From JBPEXY01 sp052031065 (GTDB taxonomy: Bacteria > Pseudomonadota > Gammaproteobacteria > Immundisolibacterales > Immundisolibacteraceae), in the NCBI GenBank assembly GCA_052031065.1, contig JBPEXY010000210.1:1-15273 (forward strand): DNA of 15,273 nucleotides, written 5' to 3'. Below are positions 7,963 through 14,334 of the stretch, piece after piece. The notes under the pieces are model-generated. The model was not told where the DNA came from. It ran no database searches and saw nothing but the letters and a program-made list of their open reading frames with translations. The position numbers and the translations under genes are program-made. Each line of letters starts with the position of its first letter. The stretch's first letter is position 1.

Positions 7963-7969
7963 TCAACTG
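7953..7969 (+). promoter_or_regulatory. Shine-Dalgarno and CTG start codon of epmC
   Basis: AGAGGG at 7953-7958 lies 8 nt before CTG at 7967-7969, immediately around the DUF2333 stop codon (TGA at 7960-7962). The tight spacing suggests translational coupling. No ATG exists in the epmC frame. Confidence 0.6.
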
Positions 7970-8467
7970 TCAGCGAGGCATGACCCGGAAGACCTGATCA
8001 GGCTCTTCAATACGCTATTTGAGCGGCAATATCGTTGCCGACTGGTTCGCGGTGGAGATGAGCCTCTCTATTTACCCGCAGTAGCCTCGAGTGACTTTCA
8101 CCTACTTCAGTTTGCTCATGGATATTTTGCCAGCGCACTCCACGAGGTTGCTCACTGGTGCATTGCGGGCCCGCAGCGCAGGTTACAGGTTGATTTTGGC
8201 TACTGGTACCGTCCGCAGAGGAATCAGCAACAGCAGCGGGAATTTGAACGGCTGGAGGTTAAACCGCAGGCGCTGGAGTCTCTGTTTGCCGAGGCAGCAG
8301 GGTTTCCGTTTCAGGTCAGTATTGATAATTTTGCTGTGCAGGAATCTGAGCACCGAATCAGGTTCGCGCAGCAGGTCGCGGTTACTCGTCAGCAGTGGGT
8401 TGAGCGGGGGCTGCCGGCACGTGCGCAGCTGTTTCGAGACACCCTGTATCGTTTCTACCGTAAATAA
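7967..8467 (+). CDS. epmC: Elongation factor P hydroxylase (EpmC/YfcM family), non-AUG start
   Basis: The product matches EpmC (YfcM), a probable non-haem iron enzyme that hydroxylates the beta-lysylated lysine of translation factor EF-P. Strong landmarks are GDEPLYLPA, FAHGYFASALHEVAHWCIAG with a metal-binding HEVAH (His59, His63), VDFGYWYRP and EVKPQALESLFAEAAGFPF. The open frame contains no ATG anywhere. The only early starts are TTG at 7931, which overlaps DUF2333 by 32 nt with no ribosome site, and CTG at 7967, with AGAGGG 8 nt upstream. From CTG the protein is 166 residues, and the nine residues before the conserved LIRLFN match the E. coli N terminus in length as I remember it. I therefore annotate the CTG start. 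It is probably cotranscribed with DUF2333. The modification enzymes EpmA and EpmB and EF-P itself are not in this window. Confidence 0.88.
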   Translation: MSARHDPEDLIRLFNTLFERQYRCRLVRGGDEPLYLPAVASSDFHLLQFAHGYFASALHEVAHWCIAGPQRRLQVDFGYWYRPQRNQQQQREFERLEVKPQALESLFAEAAGFPFQVSIDNFAVQESEHRIRFAQQVAVTRQQWVERGLPARAQLFRDTLYRFYRK

Positions 8468-8492
8468 AAAGGCCGGTAGAAGACTACCGGCC
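8466..8492 (-). terminator. Intrinsic terminator of the universal stress gene
   Basis: A perfect 9-bp stem GGCCGGTAG/CTACCGGCC (8471-8479 with 8484-8492). On the minus strand it is followed by TTTTT, so it ends the minus-strand transcript. On the plus strand it lacks a U tract but may still stop epmC transcription weakly. Confidence 0.8.
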
Positions 8493-8530
8493 TGGGTCGG
8501 GTGAAAACCTTACCCCTGTGTACTTGTCGG

Positions 8531-8974
8531 CTAACCACTGTACTTCATCGTCAGTACCGCACATTTTGCGGCTCTTACCACCCGTTCTGTCGTGCTGCCC
8601 AATAGCATATGTTTCAGGCCGGCATGGCCATGGGTGGCCATCACGATCAGGTCAATGTTTTCTTCATCAGCAACTTTAATGATCTGATCATAGGCCTGGC
8701 CAAAGCAGATTTTGTAACGGGTGGGTACGCCATTGGCAATGTGACTTTTGGTGATCTCTTCAAGCCTTTCGGTGGCTTTGTCGGTAACCTTTTTTTCGTA
8801 GCCGTCAGCGGGTACCACCAGTTCTGGTGAAAATGGAGCGGGCTCGGCAACATAGGCAATCAGTAATTCGCCATCATAGGTCCTGGCCAGATCCGCCGCC
8901 GCATCCAGTGCCTGCATTGAGGGATCAGAAAAATCCAGTGGTGCAAGAATATGTTTCGCGCTCAGGGTGCTCAT
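8531..8974 (-). CDS. Universal stress protein, UspA family
   Basis: A 147-residue single-domain Usp protein with the alpha/beta Rossmann-like fold. It has HILAPLDFSD at the first strand, LIAYVAEP at the second and LIVMATHGHAGLKHMLLGS towards the end. The nucleotide-loop motif G-2x-G-9x-G(S/T) is nearly complete (A-TH-G-9x-GS, first Gly replaced by Ala), so ATP binding is possible. Usp proteins are cytoplasmic and accumulate in growth arrest, oxygen limitation and other stress. A strong AAAGGAGGT lies 7 nt before the ATG. The leader is short and carries a candidate sigma-54 promoter. The cytochrome c gene is divergent. Confidence 0.93.
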   Translation of the reverse strand: MSTLSAKHILAPLDFSDPSMQALDAAADLARTYDGELLIAYVAEPAPFSPELVVPADGYEKKVTDKATERLEEITKSHIANGVPTRYKICFGQAYDQIIKVADEENIDLIVMATHGHAGLKHMLLGSTTERVVRAAKCAVLTMKYSG

Positions 8975-9010
8975 TAGTCGTACCTCCTTTTATTCAACAT
9001 TATTAACCAT

Positions 9011-9026
9011 TGCATACAGTTTGCCA
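9011..9026 (-). promoter_or_regulatory. Candidate sigma-54 (RpoN) -24/-12 promoter for the usp gene
   Basis: Read on the minus strand, TGGCAAACTGTATGCA has GG and GC separated by exactly 10 nt and matches 9 of the 11 fixed bases of TGGCAC-N5-TTGCA. Transcription would begin near 9000, giving a leader of about 26 nt with the Shine-Dalgarno placed correctly. A weaker sigma-70-like pair (ATGGCA, 17 bp, AATAAT) overlaps it, so the assignment is not certain. Confidence 0.5.
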
Positions 9027-9095
9027 TTCTGTCACCAGCGTCCTGTGGACTAGTTGTTCAGTATCAATCCAGAACTGTTGCGCCAGCAGTTGCCC

Positions 9096-9138
9096 TTGAT
9101 CTCAAGCAAAGAGAAGCCTGGCCGAATAAGCTTACAAT
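9096..9138 (+). promoter_or_regulatory. Candidate FNR/ANR-dependent promoter of the cytochrome c gene
   Basis: TTGAT-CTCA-AGCAA at 9096-9109 matches the FNR/ANR box TTGAT-N4-ATCAA at 9 of 10 positions. A TACAAT -10 element (5/6) at 9133-9138 would start transcription near 9145, placing the box centre at about -42, the class II activation position. The box may also serve the divergent usp gene. Confidence 0.55.
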
Positions 9139-9236
9139 GTCCCGCCTCATTTGGCCTCACCCAGATGAGGAGCAGGGATTGCGGGGTCGGTTCTGTTGAC
9201 GACCCAGAACAAGGATATTCTAGTCAGGAGTGAAAA

Positions 9237-9557
9237 ATGAGAAATCAGTTGGGATTAGCGGTTGCCGCGCTGACATTGGTTGCTGGTGTTGGCTCCGCGC
9301 AGGCCAGTGACCTGCAAGCGTCACTCGCTGCCGTTGGCTGCGTTGCCTGCCATAAAATGGATGCGCCTCTGGTCGGTCCCAGTTACAAGCAGGTGGCAGA
9401 CAAATACCGTGGCGTTGAGGGTGCGCATGAACTTCTGGTATCTAAAGTGAAAAATGGCGGTAGTGGCACCTGGGGGCCGCTGCCGATGGCGCCGCACCCA
9501 CATTTGTCGGTCGAACAGATCGATCCGCTGATCGCCGGTATTCTTGCCATCGAGTAA
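9237..9557 (+). CDS. Periplasmic monohaem cytochrome c (c551/c552-like)
   Basis: A 106-residue precursor with a Sec signal peptide ending SAQA-SD (cleavage after about residue 23) and a mature part of about 83 residues. Haem is attached at CVACH (Cys35, Cys38, axial His39). The likely sixth ligand is Met84 in GPLPMAP, close to the C terminus as in the small class I c551/c552 proteins that carry electrons in the periplasm to terminal oxidases or denitrification enzymes. AGGAG lies 6 nt before the ATG. The upstream FNR-type box suggests induction at low oxygen. No reductase or oxidase gene is adjacent, so the partner is unknown. Confidence 0.93.
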   Translation: MRNQLGLAVAALTLVAGVGSAQASDLQASLAAVGCVACHKMDAPLVGPSYKQVADKYRGVEGAHELLVSKVKNGGSGTWGPLPMAPHPHLSVEQIDPLIAGILAIE

Positions 9558-9594
9558 TCTCGTGAGTTTTGTGTCTGCAGGTTAAACAGCAAAT

Positions 9595-9616
9595 GACGGG
9601 GCTACTCAGCCCCGTC
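9595..9616. terminator. Possible hairpin terminator between the cytochrome and the SDR
   Basis: A perfect 9-bp GC-rich stem (GACGGGGCT/AGCCCCGTC, 9595-9603 with 9608-9616) lies where the two converging genes end, and its right arm overlaps the last codons of the minus-strand SDR. Neither side has a proper U tract, so termination efficiency is doubtful. Confidence 0.45.
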
Positions 9617-10474
9617 AGCACGCTGCCGGTTGGCAAACATCTTCGCATTAATCATGTCGCGGGCGTCATGACCCAGGTGCAGGGTCTCGCCAGCATCGAT
9701 ATAAAACTCCTCGCCAGTGATGAATTTGGCCATCGGCGATGCCAGGTAGACCACCATATTGGCAATGTCGTTGGGTTCGCCCATGTGGCCAAACAGGTTG
9801 CGTTCGCATCGCGTCCATTCCGTAGCCGGGATCGGATACTGACCCATACCACTGGTTTCGATGGTGCCGGGGGCAACACAGTTGAGACGAATGCCATATT
9901 CTGCCCACTCCACCGCCAGCGTCTTGACCAGGCTTGCAACTCCGCTACGAGCGGCCGCAGTGTGAGCAAACCCGGCAAAGCCGGAACGCACTGCCGCGGT
10001 GATACAGATCACCCGGCCACCACGATCAAACATAAATCGGTCAGCCGCAGCTTTGGTCATCTGCCAGGTGCCGATAAGGTTGTTCCGAATCACTGCCTCG
10101 AAGCCTTTGTTGGAAATGTCGCGCGCCGCTGAGACGAACTGACCACCAGCGTTATTCACCAGCAGGTTGAGGCGGCCAAAAGTCTGTTCGATCTCTTTGT
10201 AGACCTGTTCAATCTGTTCCGCGTCACGAGTATCACCGACCAGCGCGGTGCCCTGATAACCTTCACTGGCCAACAGGTTACAGGTCTCCTGCAGCATTTC
10301 CTCTCTTCGTCCCATAACGATGACGCTGGCGCCACAGCGGGCCAGCTGCAGTGCGCAGGCCCGGCCAATGCCACTACCGCCACCGCTAACCAGTGCTACG
10401 TCGTCAGAGAGCAGGTCGGACACGAAACCGTTTCCGGTATCTGCCTGTTTCCCCTGAGTACTTTTCGATCCCAT
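9602..10474 (-). CDS. Non-canonical short-chain dehydrogenase/reductase (PECR/DECR-like enoyl-CoA reductase type)
   Basis: A 290-residue SDR with an N-terminal tail (1-24) before the Rossmann fold. The cofactor motif SGGGSGIGRA is at 30-39, NNAG at 107-110, and the SDR end VAPGTIETSG at 200-209. The classical Ser/Tyr/Lys positions are Thr159, Thr172 and Arg176: the region reads AHTAAARSGV where YxxxK is expected. That pattern recalls peroxisomal trans-2-enoyl-CoA reductase and 2,4-dienoyl-CoA reductase relatives, which reduce acyl-CoA double bonds with NADPH and also lack YxxxK. A role in handling unsaturated acyl-CoA fits the operon opposite. The ATG at 10474 is chosen over an upstream in-frame start at 10579 because GGAGGAG precedes it and the upstream residues look non-coding. 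It is divergent from the DUF35-thiolase operon across 193 bp. Confidence 0.85.
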   Translation of the reverse strand: MGSKSTQGKQADTGNGFVSDLLSDDVALVSGGGSGIGRACALQLARCGASVIVMGRREEMLQETCNLLASEGYQGTALVGDTRDAEQIEQVYKEIEQTFGRLNLLVNNAGGQFVSAARDISNKGFEAVIRNNLIGTWQMTKAAADRFMFDRGGRVICITAAVRSGFAGFAHTAAARSGVASLVKTLAVEWAEYGIRLNCVAPGTIETSGMGQYPIPATEWTRCERNLFGHMGEPNDIANMVVYLASPMAKFITGEEFYIDAGETLHLGHDARDMINAKMFANRQRADGAE

Positions 10475-10554
10475 AATGCTGTGCTCCTCCGCGTAAGCTG
10501 ACTCTCGGCTGTTATTCGCCTGGGCGCCTTGCCCCTGATTTATCTCATTAAATA

Positions 10555-10568
10555 GCCGGTTGCCGGTT
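10555..10568. repeat. Tandem 7-bp direct repeat in the divergent promoter region
   Basis: GCCGGTT occurs twice head to tail (10555-10561, 10562-10568) between the divergent SDR and DUF35 genes, and ACCGG recurs further right. It could be part of an operator for a regulator of both operons; no regulator gene is adjacent. Confidence 0.35.
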
Positions 10569-10667
10569 AAAACAGGCACCTTATTGTTGGGCAGTTTTGG
10601 TTTATCCTGTTGCGCTGCAAATTACCGGTGGTCCTGGCGGCGACCGGCTCTAAAACCAGGGGGAGAT

Positions 10668-11087
10668 ATGTCTGCCGATCATGACACTATGATCAACCCA
10701 GGCCCTGATATGCAGTTCCAGCATTTTCTTGGCCTCGGTGAGTTTCGCCTGCAGCAGTGCAGCAGCTGTAACGAATATGTTTTCTATCCTCGTGTCCTCT
10801 GCCCCCATTGTGGTAGTGACGAGCTGGAGTGGCAACCGGTGAGTGGCAAGGGCGTGGTCTATTCCACGACGGTGGTCAGGCGCCGAGAGGAGAAGGGCGG
10901 ACCCTACAATGTTGCCATTATTGAGCTTGAGGAAGGCGCCCGGATGATGAGCCGGGTGGAGGGTATCGCCGCAGAGCAGGTCACTATCGGTGCAGCAGTC
11001 AGTGCGCGAATTATCGACGACGCTAAAACTCCGGGGCGCAAGGTGATCGTCTTTGATCCGCAGAACGCCGGTGGGGGTAACAACTGA
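10668..11087 (+). CDS. DUF35 protein: zinc ribbon plus OB fold, thiolase partner
   Basis: This 139-residue protein has a rubredoxin-like zinc ribbon with Cys31, Cys34, Cys45 and Cys48 (CSSC and CPHC) followed by an OB-fold segment from WQPVSGKGVVYSTTVV to about residue 130. DUF35 (ChsH2 C-terminal domain, Sal2, BbsA) proteins bind thiolase-fold enzymes and acyl-CoA, and are needed for their activity in several aldolase or thiolase complexes. The gene overlaps the following thiolase by one base (TGATG), which suggests equal, coupled synthesis of two subunits of one complex. The ATG at 10668 follows AGGGGGAG. An upstream in-frame ATG at 10560 would add 36 residues with no family match and no ribosome site. 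Confidence 0.88.
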   Translation: MSADHDTMINPGPDMQFQHFLGLGEFRLQQCSSCNEYVFYPRVLCPHCGSDELEWQPVSGKGVVYSTTVVRRREEKGGPYNVAIIELEEGARMMSRVEGIAAEQVTIGAAVSARIIDDAKTPGRKVIVFDPQNAGGGNN

Positions 11088-12241
11088 TGGCACATAAATT
11101 AAGAGGTGCAGCAGCGGTTGTTGGTGTTGGCCACAGCGGTATGGGGGAGGCAGCGGGCGGTCGGAATGCCCTCGATATCCTCGCAGAATCTTCATTGGTG
11201 GCGCTGGCGGATGCCGGGCTTTCTATTCGTGATGTCGATGGGCTGTTCACCGGCTCATCGTTTCACTTTATGTCGACCTTATCCACCGCCGAGTATCTGG
11301 GCATTCGCCCTGACTATTTTGATGGCAGCATGATCGGTGGTGCTTCATTCGTGAATTTCCTCACCAGTGCTGCGCTGGCACTGGAAGCGGGACTCTGTAA
11401 TGTCGCACTGATCTGTTACGGCAGTAACCAGCGCACCAGTGTCGGCGGCCTGGCAACCATGTCTGAGCAGCAGCCCTATGAGATGCCCTACAGCCCGCGT
11501 TATCCGATATCCAGTTATGCACTGTCCACGGCACGCCATATGCATGAATACGGCACCACAAGGGAGCAGCTGGCAGAAGTGGCGGTTGCTGCCAGGCGTT
11601 GGGCGCAGCTGAATCCGGAGGCTTTTGAGCGGGCTGATACTTCGGTTGAGGAGGTGCTGCAAAGTCGTATGATCAGCGATCCGCTGACAGTACGCGATTG
11701 CTGTCTGGTAACCGATGGCGGCGGTGCCGTGGTGATGGTCCGCTCTGAGCGGGCGAAGGATTTCCCGAAACAGCCGGTCTATTTTCTCGGCGGTGCGGCG
11801 GCGACCCGACACCGGCAGATCACCAGCATGCCGGACCTGACCGAAACCGCTGCCGTGGACTCTGGCCAGCGCGCCTACGCGATGGCCGGCGTCGGCCCGC
11901 AGGATATTGATCTGCTTGGGCTGTACGACGCTTTTACCATCAACCCGATCCTGTTTCTCGAAGATCTCGGTTTCTGTAAGAAGGGCGAGGGTGGGCCGTT
12001 TGTTGCCGAGGGGCGAATCGCGCCAGGAGGCGAGTTGCCGGTGAATACCAATGGTGGAGGCCTCTCCTGCTGCCACCCGGGAATGTATGGAATTTTCCCG
12101 GTGGTGGAGGTGGTGCGTCAGCTGCGCGGTGAGGCGGGTGAACGGCAACTTTCCGATCCCCAGCTGGGCCTGGCTCACGGTAATGGTGGTGTGCTCTCAG
12201 CTCAGGTCACGGTGATTCTGGGTACCGAATCGACGCTCTGA
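11087..12241 (+). CDS. SCP2/Ltp2-like thiolase-fold protein without the catalytic cysteines
   Basis: The 384-residue length and layout match the non-classical thiolases that pair with DUF35 proteins. Seen are VVGVGHSGMG at 11-20, IGGASFVNF at 83-91, YDAFTINPILFLEDLGF at 280-296, NTNGGGLSCCHPGMYG at 320-335, RQLRGEAGERQ at 344-354 and HGNGGVLSAQVTVILG at 364-379. The nucleophilic Cys expected in GGCASG is replaced (GGASF), and the C-terminal Cys position reads HGNGG. The GHP histidine survives as CHP (His330). Members lacking Cys, such as the steroid side-chain aldolases Ltp2 and Sal1, cleave carbon-carbon bonds by retro-aldol chemistry rather than thiolysis. Either that or an unusual thiolase is possible here. 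It shares one base with the DUF35 gene upstream and is followed 41 bp later by the SDR. Confidence 0.85.
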   Translation: MAHKLRGAAAVVGVGHSGMGEAAGGRNALDILAESSLVALADAGLSIRDVDGLFTGSSFHFMSTLSTAEYLGIRPDYFDGSMIGGASFVNFLTSAALALEAGLCNVALICYGSNQRTSVGGLATMSEQQPYEMPYSPRYPISSYALSTARHMHEYGTTREQLAEVAVAARRWAQLNPEAFERADTSVEEVLQSRMISDPLTVRDCCLVTDGGGAVVMVRSERAKDFPKQPVYFLGGAAATRHRQITSMPDLTETAAVDSGQRAYAMAGVGPQDIDLLGLYDAFTINPILFLEDLGFCKKGEGGPFVAEGRIAPGGELPVNTNGGGLSCCHPGMYGIFPVVEVVRQLRGEAGERQLSDPQLGLAHGNGGVLSAQVTVILGTESTL

Positions 12242-12282
12242 TAGCGGCTGTCATCAATCTAAAAAATTAACAGGAAAGCACA

Positions 12283-13203
12283 ATGAATATGCAGGCTAAC
12301 CTTGAAGGTAAAGTGGTTGTCGTGACCGGTGCTGGTGGTGGTATTGGTAAAGAGATCGCGCTGGCGGCGGGTCGCGCGGGTGCCCAGGTGGTGGTGAACG
12401 ATATTGGGGGCAGTGTCAGTGGGGAAGGGCGCGACCAGGCTCCTGCGCAGGAGGTGATTGGGCAGATTAAGGCGGACGGTGGTCAGGCAGTGATCAGCCC
12501 CGACAGTGTCAGTGACTGGCAGAGTGCCCAGCGCATTATTGAAACGGCGCTTGACAGTTTTGGCCGCATCGATGGGGTGGTCAATAACGCTGGTATTCTC
12601 AGGGACAAGTACTTCCACAAAATGGAACCGGAGGATTTCGAGGCAGTGGTGCAGGTGCACTTGATGGGCAGTTTTTATGTCAGCCGCGCGGCGGCCACCC
12701 ATTTTCGTGGCCAGCAGAGCGGTGCCTATGTGCACATGACATCCACGTCCGGTTTGGTGGGCAATTTTGGCCAGGCCAACTATTCCGCGGCCAAGCTGGG
12801 TGTCGCTGGGCTGTCGCGTTCAATCGCGCTGGATATGGAGCGGTTCGGTGTTCGTTCCAACTGCATCTCGCCGTTTGCCTGGAGTCGCATGATCGGTTCC
12901 ATTCCCACCGATACGCCGGAGCAGCAGGCGCGGGTGGAAAAACTGAAAAAAATGGGGCCGGAGAATATTGCGCCGGTGGCGGTGTTTCTGCTCAGCGATG
13001 CTGCCGCCGAGGTCAGCGGACAGATATTCGCGGTGCGTCGTAACGAGGTTTTCCTGATGAGTCAGTCGCGGCCGATACGCTCCATTCATAACAGCGAAGG
13101 CTGGAGCCCCGAGACACTGGCGGAACGGTTGGTACCGGCCTTCAAAACTGACCTTTACCCGCTGGAACGCTCACCTGACGTGTTTAGCTGGGATCCGATC
13201 TGA
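12283..13203 (+). CDS. 17beta-HSD4-type SDR, probable (3R)-hydroxyacyl-CoA dehydrogenase
   Basis: A 306-residue classical SDR. It has the NAD motif TGAGGGIG at 15-22, NNAG at 101-104, and an intact catalytic set Ser154, Tyr167 and Lys171 (TSTSG and YSAAK). The long C-terminal tail (about 245-306) with VFLMSQSRP and WSPETLAERL is typical of proteins related to the dehydrogenase part of peroxisomal multifunctional enzyme 2 (HSD17B4). That enzyme oxidises (3R)-hydroxyacyl-CoA to 3-ketoacyl-CoA. The MaoC hydratase immediately downstream makes exactly that (3R)-hydroxy substrate. AGGAAA at 12272-12277 precedes the ATG, and a second ATG lies two codons on. There is no SCP2 domain. The substrate chain cannot be read from the sequence. 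Confidence 0.92.
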   Translation: MNMQANLEGKVVVVTGAGGGIGKEIALAAGRAGAQVVVNDIGGSVSGEGRDQAPAQEVIGQIKADGGQAVISPDSVSDWQSAQRIIETALDSFGRIDGVVNNAGILRDKYFHKMEPEDFEAVVQVHLMGSFYVSRAAATHFRGQQSGAYVHMTSTSGLVGNFGQANYSAAKLGVAGLSRSIALDMERFGVRSNCISPFAWSRMIGSIPTDTPEQQARVEKLKKMGPENIAPVAVFLLSDAAAEVSGQIFAVRRNEVFLMSQSRPIRSIHNSEGWSPETLAERLVPAFKTDLYPLERSPDVFSWDPI

Positions 13204-13239
13204 CTACTAACCGAATATCTGAAGTAAAGCGATGCTGCC

Positions 13240-14091
13240 ATGGATTACGACACCATACTGAACTGGAAGATCGAAGAGCGGACCCACACCTATAGTGAGC
13301 GTGACACCATTCTGTATGCCCTTGGTGTTGGCTATGGTGCCGATCCGATGGACTGCGGTCAGTTGCGGTTTGTGTATGAAAAAGAGCTGCAGGCAGCTCC
13401 AACGCAAGCGGTGGTGTTGGGCTATCCCGGCTTCTGGATGGGTGACCCGGCAACCGGCATCAACGCGGTCAGGCTGGTGCATGGTGAGCAGGGGCTACAG
13501 ATTCATAAACCGTTGCCGGTAGCCGGTACCGTGGTGGGTGAAAGTCGTGTCACTGGCATTAACGACAAGGGCGCCGACAAGGGCGCGCTGGTCTACAGTG
13601 AACGCAAGGTGTTCGATCAGGCTAACGGTGACCTGCTGGCCACGCTGACCTCAACCACATTCTGCCGTGGTGACGGTGGCTGTGGTGGTAATGATCCGGC
13701 TCCTTACGTGCCGCACACGGTTCCGGAGCGTCCTGCCGACCTGAGTTGTGATTTACCTCTGGTGGAGCAGGCCGCACTGATTTACCGGCTAAGCGGAGAT
13801 TACAACCCCCTGCATGCCGACCCCGAGATTGCTAAAAAAGCAGGGTTTGAACGGCCTATTCTGCACGGCCTGGCAACCATGGGAGTGGCAGGCCATGCAA
13901 TTCTGAAAAGCTGCTGTGACTATGACGCCAGTCGTCTCAAATCGATGCGTCTCAGGTTCTCTGCACCGGTCTACCCTGGCGAGCTGTTGCGCACTGAAAT
14001 GTGGCGAGATGGCGATCAGGTTTCCTTTCGTTGCCTGGTGCCGAAAAGAGAGCAGGTGGTGCTCTCCAATGGTTTGGCGACAGTGGCGTAA
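13240..14091 (+). CDS. MaoC-like (R)-specific enoyl-CoA hydratase (hydratase 2 type)
   Basis: A 283-residue double-hotdog protein like the hydratase part of MFE-2. The N-terminal half is a degenerate hotdog and the C-terminal half carries the hydratase 2 motif YRLSGDYNPLHADP (182-195) with catalytic Asp187, Asn189 and His192, then RPILHGLATMGVAGHA (205-220). It hydrates trans-2-enoyl-CoA to (3R)-hydroxyacyl-CoA. It lies 36 bp after the SDR, so the two enzymes can act in sequence. I see only a weak ribosome site before the ATG at 13240. A nearby ATG at 13232 is out of frame. This is the last gene of the DUF35-thiolase-SDR-MaoC operon, closed by the terminator at 14105. Confidence 0.93.
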   Translation: MDYDTILNWKIEERTHTYSERDTILYALGVGYGADPMDCGQLRFVYEKELQAAPTQAVVLGYPGFWMGDPATGINAVRLVHGEQGLQIHKPLPVAGTVVGESRVTGINDKGADKGALVYSERKVFDQANGDLLATLTSTTFCRGDGGCGGNDPAPYVPHTVPERPADLSCDLPLVEQAALIYRLSGDYNPLHADPEIAKKAGFERPILHGLATMGVAGHAILKSCCDYDASRLKSMRLRFSAPVYPGELLRTEMWRDGDQVSFRCLVPKREQVVLSNGLATVA

Positions 14092-14104
14092 AAAACCCGA
14101 AAAA

Positions 14105-14128
14105 AGGGGTTGACACCTCTGTTTTTTT
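14105..14128 (+). terminator. Intrinsic terminator after the MaoC gene
   Basis: AGGGGT and ACCTCT pair with one G-T wobble around a TGAC loop (14105-14120), followed by G and seven T. It lies 13 nt after the MaoC stop. Confidence 0.75.
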
Positions 14129-14246
14129 AGGCAGTTACGCACAGCAAAGTGGAAAAGTGAAACGGAGCGGTAACTAATTGCCGCCTATGAATGTTATAGG
14201 TAAAAATAGCTTCATAAGTAGTTGATAAATATGAATATTACAGAAT

Positions 14247-14271
14247 TGTTAAATTTTTAAGCAATTTAACA
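14247..14271. repeat. AT-rich 9-bp inverted repeat
   Basis: TGTTAAATT (14247-14255) and AATTTAACA (14263-14271) are perfect inverse complements separated by 7 nt. There is no GC-rich stem or clean U tract, so it looks more like an operator or cruciform than a terminator. Confidence 0.5.
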
Positions 14272-14325
14272 GCGACCCGCTTAACGACAGGGATCGGGGT
14301 CCATTTACCACTTTAACCCACAAAG

Positions 14326-14334
14326 TTATCCACA
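14326..14334 (+). promoter_or_regulatory. Consensus DnaA box
   Basis: TTATCCACA is an exact match to the strongest E. coli DnaA box. A degenerate copy (TAACCCACA, two mismatches) lies 11 bp to the left at 14315-14323, inside a similar sequence context. No further boxes are seen nearby. Confidence 0.45.

Noticed and set aside
7980..7997. ATG at 7980 as the missing epmC start
   Set aside because: It is in another frame and reaches TGA after five codons. Using it would require a frameshift that nothing else supports.
11345..12178. A 277-codon open frame on the minus strand
   Set aside because: It is antisense to the thiolase-fold gene, with no ribosome site or family resemblance; long shadow frames are common at this GC content.
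14110..14138. TTGACA at 14110-14115 as a -35 box for a small RNA
   Set aside because: It lies inside the terminator hairpin, and no reasonable -10 element is found 16-18 bp downstream.
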